Shown: positions 1-11,230 of the stretch, one piece after another
How positions within the stretch are numbered: the first letter of the stretch is position 1
How the letters are laid out: the number at the start of each line of letters is the position of its first letter
DNA from: Eucalyptus grandis
Lineage: Eukaryota > Streptophyta > Magnoliopsida > Myrtales > Myrtaceae
DNA: 64,000 nt
Assembly (NCBI RefSeq): GCF_016545825.1
Contig: NC_052619.1
Coordinates: forward strand, 72,054,115 to 72,118,114
Direction of reading: 5' to 3'
Position numbers and translations under genes: made by a program
Notes under the pieces: model-generated
Seen by the model: only the letters and a program-made list of their open reading frames with translations
What the model was told of the DNA's origin: nothing
Database searches by the model: none

Positions 1-43
1 GGGTCATGCGGGTTATGCGAGTCAGGGCACCGGACCGAATGGA

Positions 44-1200
44 TTGGGCATGAGAGGAAATCCCTACCTAAATCTCAGACCCGAAATTTTCCCGTATCAG
101 ATCTTTGCTGTCGGCAGTCGACCGGAACCCGGCGACCCGCTTTACACAACTAACACCGACGGACCGGAATTGAAGCTCATCAGCCAGCAATTGACCAGTG
201 CTAACAACTACTCCAGCTGGTCGCAAGAATTCCGAGGGGCACTGGTAACAAAAGATAAATAAGGTTTTCTCGATGGAACAATTCCGATTTCGTTCGACAA
301 GAGGATGGCACGACTTTGGAAGAAATGCAACCAACCGGTCGAACGTGGATGGGGAATTGCATTACAATCGAAGTCACGGCCAAACTCCCCCCGATTGAGG
401 ATTCAAAATAGATGTGGGAGACTATCAAAGAGATGTATGGAAAACTCGATCAAGTCAAGATTTTTTCGTTAACACAATAAATCTCGAAGCTTAAACAAGG
501 AAACATGTCCATTGCAGCCGTCTACAACAAACTTTCGGACCTATGGAACGAACTCGAAGCAGCCGAAGAGAAGTTCAACTAGCTTGAGCCTATTCCGCAA
601 CAATATAAATGGATGCGGGAAAGGGAAAAGGCGACAAGGTTTCTGCTCATACTCAACGAGCGTTACATCTTGTTTGGCTCCCAGATCCTAACTATGGAGC
701 CCCCGTCGAGCCTTGCCGCATCTATCAACTTGCCGTGCAAGAGAAAAGTCAATAGAGAACGGTGGATTACAACAAAGGCGGAGATGGAATGGCACTGGTG
801 GCAATAACCCATGTCCGCCCTTCGCCGAGGAACGGAGGAGGCAGAGGGCAGAAAGGGGTGGAACTAGGGTTTCCCAAAGAAAACCCTAGAGATCTTGACT
901 ATATAGGGCGATCGGACAGCCCACGTCCATCCCTCACAGTGAGTAGATCGGACGGTCCACGTGGGAGCAGCTTAATTGGCTCAGATGGGCCTCGAGGAAA
1001 TTTTCTCTGTGGGTCGAAGGGCTCGCGTGGATTATTGGCCGGTGGATCAAATGGCTCATATGCATTGACTTTGGCCCAAGTCTCGTAGCCTACAAACAGG
1101 CCTTTTTTGGGCACGAGAAATATTACCTCCAAAGGAAAAGGTAAAATGTATTGTGATTATTGTAAACGTTTGCATCATACAGTATAAAATTGCTGGAAAT
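44..1200 (+). pseudogene. copia A gag (degenerate)
   Basis: The N-terminal Gag domain typical of plant copia elements is visible as DGPELKLISQQLTSANNYSSW near residues 40-60 of the first open stretch. After a stop at about 260 the reading continues, frame-shifted, with a UBN2-like stretch (EMYGKLDQVKIFSL, then LKQGNMSIAAVYNKLSDLWNEL) around 425-560 and KWMREREKATRFLLILNERY around 608-670. A nucleocapsid-type motif, CDYCKRLHHTV-stop-NCWKLHGKP, lies near 1150-1215. In intact relatives these pieces form one capsid/nucleocapsid protein that packages element RNA. At least three stops or frameshifts break it here. Confidence 0.8.
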
Positions 1201-2840
1201 TGCATGGGAAACCTGGAGAAAAAGAAAAGGGGAAATTGTCGACAATTTTTCAAGTATCGGGGCAACCAACAGACAAGGCAATCACTCATGATCAATATCA
1301 GGTGTTGATGGAAGCCTTAAGGAAATTGGATGCCTCTGATAAAACTGGAAGTTTCACAGGTACATCTTATTGTCTGGTGAATTCCATTTCGAAGAGTGCA
1401 TGGATTATTGATTCAGGTGCTAGTGACCACATTGTTTGTGATAAGAGTTTGCTTTCGAACATCAAAAAATTATCTTTTCCCAAATCATTGCAGCTCCTAA
1501 ATGGAAACATAATCCAAGTTGAAATGACTGGCACTGTGAATCTTAGTTCCCACGTTATACTTCAAAATGTGCTTTATGTTCCTAATTTCCACTTCAATCT
1601 CATGTTAGTATCTCAAGCTTGTGAAGAAAATTCATGTCGAATCTTATTCAATTCTGATAAATGTTTCTTTCAGGCCCTTTCGACTGGGAAACTAATGGGC
1701 TTGGCTAGAGTCTTTCAAGGACTATATTTCTGGATGAGTCTTACAAATAGTCTTCGATTGTCTTCCATTGAATCCAATAAATCATTGTGTAATACTACTA
1801 TCAATGATAAGTACTTTATTTATCATCAAAGATTGGGTCATATTGCTTTGTTTCCTTGTCCTCAATGTCCTATCTATCCATTAGCAAAACAGACACAAGC
1901 TCATTTCCAAAATAGTACTTCTCGAGTTGATGAGATTTTTTCATTGATTCATGCTGATGTTTGGGGACCCTATCACACTTTGAATCATGATGGGTCTCGA
2001 TTTTTCCTCACAATCGTAGATGATTTTTCGCGTGCAACATGGATATTCCTAATGCAATCAAAAGCTCAAGTTCTTTCTCACTTAAGGACTTTCCTTGCTC
2101 TATCCAAAAATCAATTTGGGAAGTCAATTCAGCGTATTCATACTGACAATGGTAGAGAATTCTTTAATGGAGAATGTGCTTCTTTTCTTTCCTTGAAGGG
2201 AATTTTACATGAAAGCTCTTGCACATATACACCACAACAAAATGAAGTAGTTGCGCGAAAGCACCATCACCTATTGGAAGTAGCACGTGCCCTTAAGTTT
2301 CAGGCTTCTATTCTTGAAAATTTTTGGGGAGATTGTGTGGTCACAGCAGCATACCTGATCAATCGCATGTCATCATGCATTCTTAAAGGAAAAACTCCTT
2401 TTTGAAATATTGTATGGAAGAAAACCAGATCTGAGTCATCTTAAAGTCTTTGGGTGCCTGTGCTATGTGACCACAGTAGAGCACAGGGATAAGATGTGAC
2501 CTCGTGCATGACAATGTATATTCATGGGGTATCTGAATCTGCAAAAGGGATATTGAATTTATGAACCATCCACAAAAGAATTTTTGGTGAGCAAGGATGT
2601 GATTTTTCATGAAGACATTTTCCCTTTCCAAGATGAGCATCATTTGTCTCAAGATGAAAGGCCAGGTACTAATCATTTTTTATCAAAAGAATACCCATCT
2701 TTTGGAGAATCCTACATTATTGTTCCTCCTCCAAGAAATCCAGAATCAACTACTGCATCACCCCTGTTGTCTACTGAGACCTCTATGGATCAATCAATTG
2801 AAGAACCCTCCACAGAAAGGGATCTCATATAACAGCTTCC
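1200..2840 (+). pseudogene. copia A protease-integrase region of Pol
   Basis: A 401-codon open stretch (1200-2405) holds the aspartic protease core (WIIDSGASDHIVCD, near residue 68), the GAG-pre-integrase HQRLGH motif and the integrase core. The core has HADVWGP and VDDFSRATW around the first catalytic Asp, HTDNGREF for the second, and a QQNEVVARKHHHLLE segment where intact copies have QNG.AER; the expected Glu is missing and the segment reads VVARK. After a frameshift near 2405 the integrase C-terminal part continues (LYGRKPDLSHLKVFGC at ~2410-2460, then VSKDVIFHEDIFPF at ~2590). Protease would process the polyprotein and integrase would insert the DNA copy; this copy is broken. Confidence 0.85.
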
Positions 2841-3077
2841 TCGGAATCAAGCACTAATGAAGAATCGTCTTTAATACAACATGAAGAACCTCGGCGATCT
2901 GGTTGAGTTAGTCGTCCACCAATTTGGACAAAGGATTATGTATGTGCTTCATCCGAATCATCAGGTACTCGTTATCCGATGTCATCCTATATTTCATTTG
3001 ATAGGCTATCGTCAGAACATTTATGTTGCATGAGCCATATCTCTTAGGGGCAAGAGCCATCTAGTTATAATGAAGTA

Positions 3078-3670
3078 ATGCATGATCCACGTTGGCAAAG
3101 GGCTATGAAGGCAGAATTACAGGCTCTAATAGAAAATCATACTTGGGATGTTGTGCCATTACCTACTCATCGAAAACCTATTGGGTGTAAGTGGGTATAT
3201 AAGATTAAATATCGAGCAGATGGTTCTATAGAGAGGTATAAGACTCGGCTCGTGGCCAAAGGTTTTACACAATGAGAAGGTTTTGATAATCACGAAACCT
3301 TCTCCCCACTAGCCAAAGATGTCACAGTTCGTTCTTTCCTATCGGTTGCTGCTTTTCGAGATTGATCATTACACCAAATGCATGTCCATAACGTCTTCTT
3401 ACATGGTGATCTGGATGAAGAAATCTACATGGATCTTCCAACAGGATTACGGAGATAAGGGGAGTCTAAGGTATGTCGTCTCTGCAAATCTCTGTATGGA
3501 CTGAAACAAGCTTCTCGTCAATGGTATGCCAAATTTACTAGTGCTCTTACGGCCGCTAGATTCAAACAGTCAAAATATGACTATGCTTTATTCACTTGGA
3601 AGAAAGGTATGTCGTCTATTTATTTGATGATTTATGTTAATGACATACTCATCATGGGCAATGATGATTC
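3078..3670 (+). pseudogene. copia A reverse transcriptase fragment
   Basis: The RT entry region is readable as [19 protein letters not shown], then [20 protein letters not shown] and LVAKGFTQ (3078-3275). Two frame changes later come [15 protein letters not shown] (~3490-3535) and the catalytic box at 3633-3644. The box reads YVND rather than the YVDD of active copia RTs, so the first catalytic Asp of the pair is Asn. The fragment ends 25-30 bases after the box. The RT thumb and RNase H are absent. The downstream sequence belongs to another element on the opposite strand. Confidence 0.85.
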
Positions 3671-3675
3671 TCCTT

Positions 3676-5056
3676 AACTTAGAACTCCTCCTATGCCAGT
3701 ACCCGATGCATCAAAATGCACTTCAAAAACAAGATGAAAATTAGGCAATGCAAGTACTGGGGCTATGCTCAATTTTTCTTTGAGCTATTCAAAACTTTTC
3801 TGAGCTGCATTCGTCCATTCGAAAACTCCCTTCTTCATGCAAGAAGTGAGTGGGGCCGCAATGGTGCTAGAATGCGCAATAAATCGTCGATAGAATGAAG
3901 CAAGGCCATGAAAACTTCGCACTTCATGCACATTTGTTGGAGTTGGCCATTCTCGAATCACCTTGATCTTAGAATCATCCACCGAAATGCCATTCTTTGA
4001 AATATGAAACCCTAAGAAAAGGATTTGAGGTACTATAAAATAGCACTTGTCGAGAGCCACATACAATTGTTCCTGCCTCAACACACATAATACTTCTTGA
4101 AGATGCTGCAAGTGTTCATCACCAGACTTGCTAAAAATCAAGATATCATCGAAATAAACAACAACAAACTTTCCTAGAAAAGGCTTCAACACCTGAGTCA
4201 TAAACCTCATGAATGTCGATGGTGCATTCGACAATCCGAATGGCATGACTAGCCACTCATATAGCCCATCTTTCATTTTGAATGCTGTCTTCCATTCATC
4301 TCTGGGTTTGATTCTAAATTGATGATATCCACTCTTCAAATCCAGCTTTGAGAATATAATTGCACTAGAGAGTTGATCTAAGAGATCATCAAGGCGAGGA
4401 ATAGGAAATTGATACTTGATGGTGATCTTGTTGATCGCTCTACTATCGACACACATCCTCAAAGTACCATTTTTCTTAGGCACTAAAAGAGCTGGAATGG
4501 CACATGGACTGAGGCTCTCCATTATAAAACCCTTATTCAACAGCTCTATAACTTGTTGATGCAATTCCTTATGTTCGGTCGGACTCATTCCGTAATGAGT
4601 GAGATTTGGCAAAGAGACTCTGGGCATCAAGTCAATTTGATGCTGAATATCTCTCATAGGAGGGAGTCCAATGGGTAAGTCTATCGAGAAGACATCCTTG
4701 AACTCTTCCAAAAGAGGTTGAACTCGATGAGGTACGACGAAGGCAACTTCATTCTTCTCACCTGTTTTATTAAGCAAAATATAGAAGATACAAACTCCTT
4801 TCAAAGCATCCTTCATATCCTTCATTGTAAGCAACTTAGGGGAGAAGGAATTCTCAACTACAGGAGTTTTCAAAGGTTCCCTACTAGGTGCCAACGTAAT
4901 CTTCTTGCCTCGAAATTTAAAAGAGTATGTATTTCGATAACCATCATGCATAGTCCTCCTATCGAATTGCCATGGTCGACCAAGAATAATGTGACTAGCA
5001 TCCATCGGCAGAACATCACACCATATCTTGTCATTATAAACAGAACCAATGGACAT
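3676..5056 (-). pseudogene. gypsy 1 Pol: protease end, RT, start of RNase H
   Basis: One long open frame of 423 codons (5056-3785) begins inside the protease ([16 protein letters not shown]). It carries a complete [48 protein letters not shown] and the catalytic YFDDIL near residue 300, with [10 protein letters not shown] after it. RNase H begins ([20 protein letters not shown]) past the stop at 3785 and ends near 3676. This is the longest intact coding frame among the gypsy remains in the window. It would copy element RNA into DNA, but lacks an intact RNase H and any integrase. Confidence 0.88.
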
Positions 5057-5202
5057 ATTAACAATGCATCATTTTGAAATAGTTACCTTAGCACCTTTCT
5101 TCAACCACGGCATTTTATATTCTCACAACAACCAGAGTCAATAATTAATTGACACACCTTTCCCATGATTGTGCAAGCAGAATGAAAAAAATTGGTACGC
5201 AG

Positions 5203-6356
5203 CTACCTATCTCCAGTGTCATCTTGAGGAGTAAGAAAAATTTTCCTCACTATAAGAAGTTTGCCAATGTCAGCATGCACTATTTGTTCATCATCCGCAG
5301 CTTCTTCATCATTGTTCAACTCCTCTTCAAGTGAATCCTTAGCATTCTTATCAAAATCATTATCCACCAAGAAGGCTTTACCGGTTGGTCGATTCTTATT
5401 GATTCGACAATTGCGAGCACGATGACCCAACTCCCCACAAGAATAGCATCGTATTTTGGACATAGAGGTTGCTTCAAAACATGGGGTTGAGTAGAAGGCT
5501 TACTAGTAGATTCCATTGTAGCCTTAGCAACTTTAGCAGTGCTAGTGGTACTCTTAGTGGCCCGACTTGCCATGGTAGTTGATTGCTGTCTCCGAGAATG
5601 AGAGCGCTCCATTTTGAGTGTCTGTTGTTGTGCATCTCCTAGGTCCCAAATGTCGAGGACTTCCAATGCGTCTTCAATGTAAAATTGAAGATCATTCAAG
5701 TATTTGTTCACAAGCACCTCCTCTAGGTCCTGGATATTGTTACGAATGACCAATTCATTGATTTCATTGGTGTATTGGTTCACCATTCACATACCTTGTT
5801 TTAGATTTTGGTACCGCTGGTAGAGCTCTCTCTTATATCCTTTGGGAAGAATCTTGCCCTCCATCTTTCTCGACAAAATAATTGGTGCTTTGCCAACAGC
5901 TTGGCGAGTTTGTTTTTCACGTCTCCACCAAGCAATCTCCTTGCCTCGAAATTGCATAGCAATGATCCCAACTCGACGATTCTCCAGAACATTTCGATGC
6001 TCAAACACCTCATTCACAAGTGTCAGCCAATCAACAATTTCATTAGGAGACTCAGAACCTGTAAATTCTATAACATCTTTCTGGACTCCCTTTTCCCAAT
6101 TTGGCTCACGAATATGTTGTAAATGATACCGAACATGCCTCCGACCGTGAATAGGTTGAACACTCTCCAAAGAGGAAGAGTCACAATGGGAATCTTTAGT
6201 CCTGGAACGAGGTGGAGAATTATTTGCTTCATCCCTCAAACACTGAACTTCTCGCGTCAATTCGTCAATTTGTTGTTGCATATTCTCAGCGAGTGTATGC
6301 AATTCATCGAGGGGAATGGTTCAGCCACCACGACATCTAGCTTGTCTTGGAGGCAT
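5203..6356 (-). pseudogene. gypsy 1 gag with CCHC zinc knuckle
   Basis: The start is taken at the ATG at 6356 (MPPRQARCRGG), 17 bases inside the PBS; an in-frame TGA follows at once (6321-6323). The next stretch has a coiled-coil-like LAENMQQQIDELTREVQCLR segment and the gag core with AMQFRGKEIAWWRREKQTR and YKRELYQRYQNLKQGM. After a stop at ~5787 the same protein continues (MVNQYTNEINELVIR..., 5786-5464). It then shifts frame into the knuckle CYSCGELGHRARNC (5463-5410) and an acidic tail. The CCHC residues are intact. One nonsense codon plus frameshifts leave a pseudogene. Confidence 0.82.
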
Positions 6357-6372
6357 TGTCCTCTCCTCCAAA

Positions 6373-6384
6373 GCTCTGATACCA
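6373..6384 (-). promoter_or_regulatory. Primer-binding site of gypsy 1 (initiator tRNA-Met)
   Basis: The minus strand reads TGGTATCAGAGC, complementary to the 3' end of plant initiator tRNA-Met, two bases after the LTR end. This fixes the element's orientation and the inner LTR edge. Confidence 0.85.
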
Positions 6385-6386
6385 AA

Positions 6387-6993
6387 TGATGCAACCCAAG
6401 GTTAGGCTTTCTCAACAGTAGGATTGGGAGAGTGACTCGCACACAAGAAAAACGGGACGAACAGAAATTTCAGCAATGCACAAGCTCAGGAGAACAGTCG
6501 TATCTTTGTCGATACAGATTGGATTGACCTGATTCCAAAGCCAAGTGAACAAAGACTTCTGGATCTACAATTTCTCTGTTTTGGGTTTTCTGAAATAAGC
6601 ATTCTAGGGTGGTCAAATTTGGGTTGGAAATGGGTAAAAAAATAATGAACAGAACAGAAAAAGATAGAAACTTCGTTGGTTGCTCTTCTAGGCCTCCAAG
6701 GAAGTTGAGAGGGGCACCAATTCTTCTAGATCGATGACTGCAACTCTTCAAGGATGTAGATTTCAAAAGCTCCAACTCTTCAAGGACGGAGTGAAAACTC
6801 TTCTAGGTTTTCAAGGGTATGAACTCTACAAGATTCATGATACTTGCTTCAAAGCAAAGTTTTCATTCATCAAAAGTTGTTCGTCTTCAACCAGAATTGG
6901 ATGGCTTATATTGTCGAAGAAATAAAAACAGAGCGTTAAAACTAGGAAAATAGTAAATAGCATAGAAACTAGAAACTAGTAAAAGAGTCTTCA
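6387..6993 (-). repeat. 5' LTR of gypsy 1
   Basis: The segment directly upstream of the primer-binding site runs from TGATGCAACC to GAGTCTTCA on the plus strand, so on the element strand it starts TGAAGACTC and ends TTGCATCA, the usual TG...CA. Length would be 607 bp. The outer edge is placed where the sequence starts to read as gypsy 2 coding remains. No second copy is present for comparison, so the outer boundary is an inference. Confidence 0.6.
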
Positions 6994-7079
6994 TGGCTCC
7001 AAGGTGTCTTTCAAACTTCCGGGATGGACTCAAGATATTGATATGGCTTCTCAGTTTCGTCGAGCTTGAATGCGGGCCG

Positions 7080-8619
7080 ATCTTCTTGGTTGAGAGAGCT
7101 AGTCTTCAATGCGAGTTGCATTAGTGCTTTAGCCCCTCCTTGATACGGTCAATCCACGGATAGTTAGGTCGGCTCACTACATTGGCCAATTCGAACTTCC
7201 TGCTTAAGGCATCAGCCATGGAATTGGATTTTCCGGGCTTGTACTCCAGCACATAATCAAACTCGGCCAAGAAGTCTTGCCACTAAGCTTGTTTCGGGCT
7301 GAGCTTCTTTTGGGTTTGGAAGTAGCTCGTGGCCACATTGTCGGTCCTCACGACGAACCGCGATCCCAAGAGATAGAGCCTCCATGTACGAAGGCAATGC
7401 ACCACCGCGGTCTTTTCCTTCTCTTGGACCGTGTATTGTCGCTTGGTATCATTCAATTTCTGAGACTCATAGGCAATCAGATGCCCTTCCTACATCAAGA
7501 CACCACTGATAGCAAAATCAGAAGCATAAGTTTCTACCTCATAAAGCTTGGTGTGGTTGGCAGCATGAGCACCGGCTCTTCGATCATGGCTTGCTTCAAT
7601 CGATCAAATGCCTCTTGACACCAATCTGTCCACTCCCACGACCTTTCCTTCTTCAGCGTGTCCGTGAGTGGCATGGTGAGGCTTAAATATCCTCGGATGA
7701 AGCGCCAATAGTAGTTCATGAGACCAAGGAAGGATCTCAATTTTGCCACCTTGGTTGGTGGTTCCCATTCAACGATGGCACGGATATTGGCCGCGTCCAT
7801 CCGCATTCGTCCACCCCTGACGATGTGCCCAAGGAAAGGGACTTCCTTTTTCGTGAAAGCACATTTCTCATGCTTCACGAATAGGTCATTCTCTGTAGGA
7901 GCTAGAAGACTCGTCTCAAGTGCTTGACATGTTCCTCGAGCGTTTGGCTATAGACAATGATATCATCAAAGTAAACCATAACGAACCAATGAAGGAACGG
8001 ATGGAGTACCTTGTTCATGAAAGTGTAGAACGTAGCCGGCGCATTAGTCAAGCCAAAAGGTATGACGAGGAACTCATACGATTCGTAGTGGGTCACGCAT
8101 GCGATTTTGGCTCATCCCCTTCGGCAATTTGAACTTGGTAGTATCCCGATCGAAGATCAAGCTTGGAGAACCATCAGACTTCCCTGAGCTAATTGAACAA
8201 GTTTACAATGAGAGGAATCAGATACTTGCTCTTGACGGTGAGCTTGTTCAATGCCTAATAGTCTATGCACATACGAAGGGATCCATCTTGCTTCGTTTGG
8301 AACAAGACCGGGGCACCAAACGGAGCGTTGGACGATCGAATGTACCCCACATCGAACACTCTTTGAGTTGTGTTCGCAACTCTTTGAGTTGTGTTCACAA
8401 CTCTTCCAACTCAGGTGGAGCCATGCAATAGGGTGCCATGGCCGGCGGTCGAGCATCGGGCACGAGCTCGATCCGATGGTCCACTTCTCTTTGAGGAGGT
8501 AGCTTCTTGGGCAGCTTGGGCGGCATCACATCTTGGAAAGCGTCGAGGACTCGAGACACCTCCTTCGGTACCTCGCTTTCTCCCATGCCTTCCTCCTTCA
8601 ACACTACCAAGAATGTCAC
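7080..8619 (-). pseudogene. gypsy 2 RT and RNase H
   Basis: The RT N-terminal linker reads LDAFQDVMPPKLPKKLPPQREVDH (8619-8395). The RT palm is in a second frame ([21 protein letters not shown], then [18 protein letters not shown]; 8096-7902) and the connection in a third (KCAFTKKEVPFLGHIVRGG, then LRSFLGLMNYYWRFIRGY; 7878-7534). RNase H is readable, frame-shifted, at about 7550-7200 (ASDFAISGVLM, RQYTVQEKEK, TDNVATSYF, EYKPGKSNSMADALSR). The FDD catalytic box is intact. At least two frameshifts and several stops separate the parts. Confidence 0.83.
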
Positions 8620-8781
8620 CTCATCCTTCTTTAGCCCCTTAGTTAGCTACATGGCCGATAACATCTTCCAATCATGTCTCAACTTGCGGTAGATCAGGAC
8701 CATGCATTGGCACCGCTTATCTAAAATACATAGGCAATTTGCGAATGGCATAACACTCGCATTAATCTGATCAATGAATCT

Positions 8782-9213
8782 TTAATCGAGTATGATATCA
8801 CAGTCGTCAAGGTGGATTACCTCGATGTCTTCTTTACTAGTCCATGGACTGAGGTGAAACTCTACGTCCTTAGCCATGCCGCTAGTCGGGACTTCCTTGG
8901 AATTCACCGTTTTTAGCCAACCGGCATCACCCGACTTGACCGGAAGATTCAGCTTCTTCGTAGCCTCTTTGGATATAAAGAGGTCGGAGGCCCTGGTATC
9001 CAGGAGCGCACTCATCGTGGTACCACCGATCTTCACATTCACGAACATCATTCCTTTGGGTTCCTTGGCCTTCTTGGCCTTAATCAACCAAAGGATCCGC
9101 AATGATCCCAACCGCGCCTCTTCTCGTGGCTCATTCTCCTTGCACAAGGTTGCAGACTTTCCTTTTTTCGGACAATCTCAAGCCATATGGGGATTGTCAC
9201 AAAAGAAGCACTT
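8782..9213 (-). pseudogene. gypsy 2 zinc knuckle and protease
   Basis: Continuing the gag frame, the minus strand reads KCFFCDNPHMA-stop-DCPKKGKSATLC (9213-9147). This is a CCHC knuckle whose last Cys is preceded by a TGA codon at 9178-9180. The retroviral-type aspartic protease follows (MMFVNVKIGGTTMSALLDTRASDLFISKEATKKLNL). Active proteases carry DTG at this site; here it is DTR, so even without the stops the enzyme should be dead. A DCDIILD motif closes the domain. Confidence 0.8.
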
Positions 9214-10284
9214 TTATGTGCGTACCTTGCGATGGTATCCTCCATTGCGATGGTGGTTTGCCTCTATTCGAACGATGGTACCAGCTCCGATCTCCCCCAC
9301 TAGTGGCTTTTCTCTCAGCCGAAAGTTGGGCTTAGCCGAGAGTGCCGGCCTATATTCCATAGGACACTCAGCCACGGAAGTAGCCGTTGAGAGATCTGTT
9401 GCTTGGCATCGTTTGAGTTCTTGCTTGACCCATGGTTTGAGTTCGCTCATGAACTGATGGAACGTCTCCGTCTCGATCATGGACGAGATTTTGAGTAGCA
9501 GCTCTGAGAACCGTTTCACGTAGTCGCAGACTCCGCCCTTTTGTTCTAGGTGCTTGAGTTCCCCACGAACTTCCTCCTCCGCATAAGTAGGATAGTAGAT
9601 TCGCCAAAATTCTTTGACAAACCAAGCCCATGTCATGATAGGATTGCCACTCCTATCATCCGACCGACAACGCTACCATAACAATGCATCATTAGCTAAA
9701 TACATGGTTGTCGTGTTTACCCGAATCACGTCGTCGGTCATTCCCATGGTCTGGAAGTATCGTTCCATGTACCACAAGAAGTTGTCCACGTCCTTTGCCA
9801 CCCGAGAGCCCTTGAACTCTTTCGGCTTGGGTGCATCGGCACGTGGTTGCACGGTGATCACCCCATTCACGCGTGTAGCTTCAAGCGCAGCGAGCTTGCT
9901 TTTCAACTCGGCCATCTCCGTATGCATGGCCACCATCGTGGCCTCCGAGGTCTTGTCCCATTACTGTAGCTCGTGTGAGAGGGATCCCAACACCTCGACA
10001 CGGAGCTCTCCCTTGTCGGCCTTGAGTTCTTGCACTTCAGCCAAGAACTCCTCCCTACTGGCTTCCGTTCCATGGATGGTCTGATTCAGGTCGTCTATCA
10101 GCATTTGGACGTCCACGACGATCTCCTCTAGGACCGTTATTCGGTTCTCCAAATCCCCCTTCAAAGCCCTCGAACATGAGACATGACAGTTCTTCTTCGA
10201 CCGAGTGGCCTTCTTGGCTAGACGCCCACTATATTCTCGGTCATCGCCTTGTACGATCAGGACATCAGCACAAGGATCAGCCAT
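9214..10284 (-). pseudogene. gypsy 2 gag
   Basis: The ATG at 10,284 (MADPCADVLIVQGDDRE) follows the PBS closely. The N-terminal third is predicted coiled coil (LENRITVLEEIVVDVQMLIDDL, then EEFLAEVQELKADKGELRVEV). After an in-frame stop near 9961 the gag core follows: PKEFKGSRVAKDVDNFLWYMERYF, then FVKEFWRIYYP and LKHLEQKGGVCDYVKRFSELLL. All parts share one frame and are broken by nonsense codons near 9961, 9670 and 9213. The protein would form the particle shell. A pattern dominated by nonsense codons suggests point mutation, possibly cytosine deamination of methylated DNA (inference). Confidence 0.82.
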
Positions 10285-10300
10285 TGTGCTTGGAATGATT

Positions 10301-10312
10301 GCTCCGATACCA
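10301..10312 (-). promoter_or_regulatory. Primer-binding site of gypsy 2
   Basis: The minus strand reads TGGTATCGGAGC, one mismatch from the initiator tRNA-Met complement TGGTATCAGAGC. It is followed 17 bases later by the gag ATG. Confidence 0.75.
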
Positions 10313-10314
10313 CT

Positions 10315-11000
10315 TGTCATGGGTCGATCGATTACGAACGATCAAACACCATGCAACCTTAGGATTTGTGATCCAAAGTCAGCCTTTTCATGCACACACA
10401 CGAACACAAAAGGTTGGTGCACAAGGGGCGAGTGTATTGCTTATGAACGAGCTGATTACAATGAGGGGGAGGAACCCCCATTTATACAAGTTTGGGTCGT
10501 ATCTCAGCCGTTGATCGTCCCTCCGATCCAATAGTGGAATTTGAATCCGTATCATCATTACAAAGCTATACAGCAGGCCACTCAATGGCTCTAGGCCTTG
10601 GAAAATAGCCATAGGTGCATGTCAGAAGCAAGATCAGGGTCAGCATGGGAGAGTATAGGCGCCTGACACAGAGCAGGTGAACAACTCCAGGTTGTGCAAG
10701 GATTGGCCGAGCATTGATTAGGAGTCGGTCATTGGTCCTGCATGGATCATCCCCCGTATTGCACATGGACGAATCGGGCACCGTGCATGGACGAATCATG
10801 CACGATCGAGGAATCGTTCACAGACTGATCAAGGATCAATTGAAGGATCGATCAAGGATTGATGCGGGATCAGTCAAGGATCAGTCAGGTCTGGGACTGA
10901 TCAGGGCTGGGACCGATCAAGGATGTCTGCAGGTAGGCCCTTGTGCGTGACATGGCTGAGTCACGGACGGTCTTGGACATGCTTTGTCTGTCGGCCGTGT
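10315..11000 (-). repeat. 5' LTR of gypsy 2
   Basis: Begins with TG two bases beyond the PBS. The outer end is uncertain (10,950-11,022), because the flanking sequence from about 11,010 matches a repeat found again near 24.65 and 25.25 kb. The middle (10,800-10,925) is crowded with GATC-containing words such as GATCAAGGATC, GGATCAGTCAAGG and GACCGATCAAGG, an irregular short-period repeat. Confidence 0.6.
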
Positions 11001-11152
11001 TACCTGTCACGTGGGTTTGGCATTGTGGATAGCATCTGCTCTGAATTCACTTTTGTACATTTAATCTTTATGATTGTTCTCTAGCAATATCTACAGTGGA
11101 CATAATTAAAATATCAATGTAATATTGTAAATTCACAATATCTATAATAATA

Positions 11153-11230
<78 letters not shown>

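Larger units (their letters stand above)
1..3670 (+). mobile_element. Ty1-copia retrotransposon A, internal part, decayed and truncated
   Basis: Gag, protease, integrase and reverse transcriptase blocks follow each other in Ty1-copia order on the plus strand, with integrase before RT. The left end lies outside the window, so no LTR or primer-binding site is seen. The element breaks off just after the RT catalytic box. The following bases read, on the other strand, as the RNase H part of Ty3-gypsy element 1, so two elements are fused here. Stops and frameshifts occur throughout, so it cannot be autonomous. Confidence 0.88.
3676..6993 (-). mobile_element. Ty3-gypsy retrotransposon 1 (5' half), nested in gypsy 2
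   Basis: On the minus strand: 5' LTR (6387-6993), tRNA-iMet PBS, gag with CCHC knuckle, protease end, RT and the beginning of RNase H. The order RT-RNase H, the FDD box and the GYHQ motif mark it as Ty3-gypsy. It stops within RNase H at about 3676, so integrase and the 3' LTR are missing. The right LTR edge abuts sequence that reads as the RNase H and downstream part of gypsy 2, so element 1 probably inserted into element 2. Its other boundary was lost. Confidence 0.85.
6994..11000 (-). mobile_element. Ty3-gypsy retrotransposon 2 (5' portion)
   Basis: Minus-strand element with 5' LTR (from 10,315), PBS, a long gag-protease frame and RT plus RNase H. Gag, knuckle, protease and the start of RT all lie in one frame from 10,284 to about 8,395, interrupted almost only by single nonsense codons. 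Integrase and the 3' LTR are not found; the sequence ends where the gypsy 1 LTR begins at 6993/6994. The left end of the full element was probably displaced by element 1 and later deletion. Confidence 0.85.
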
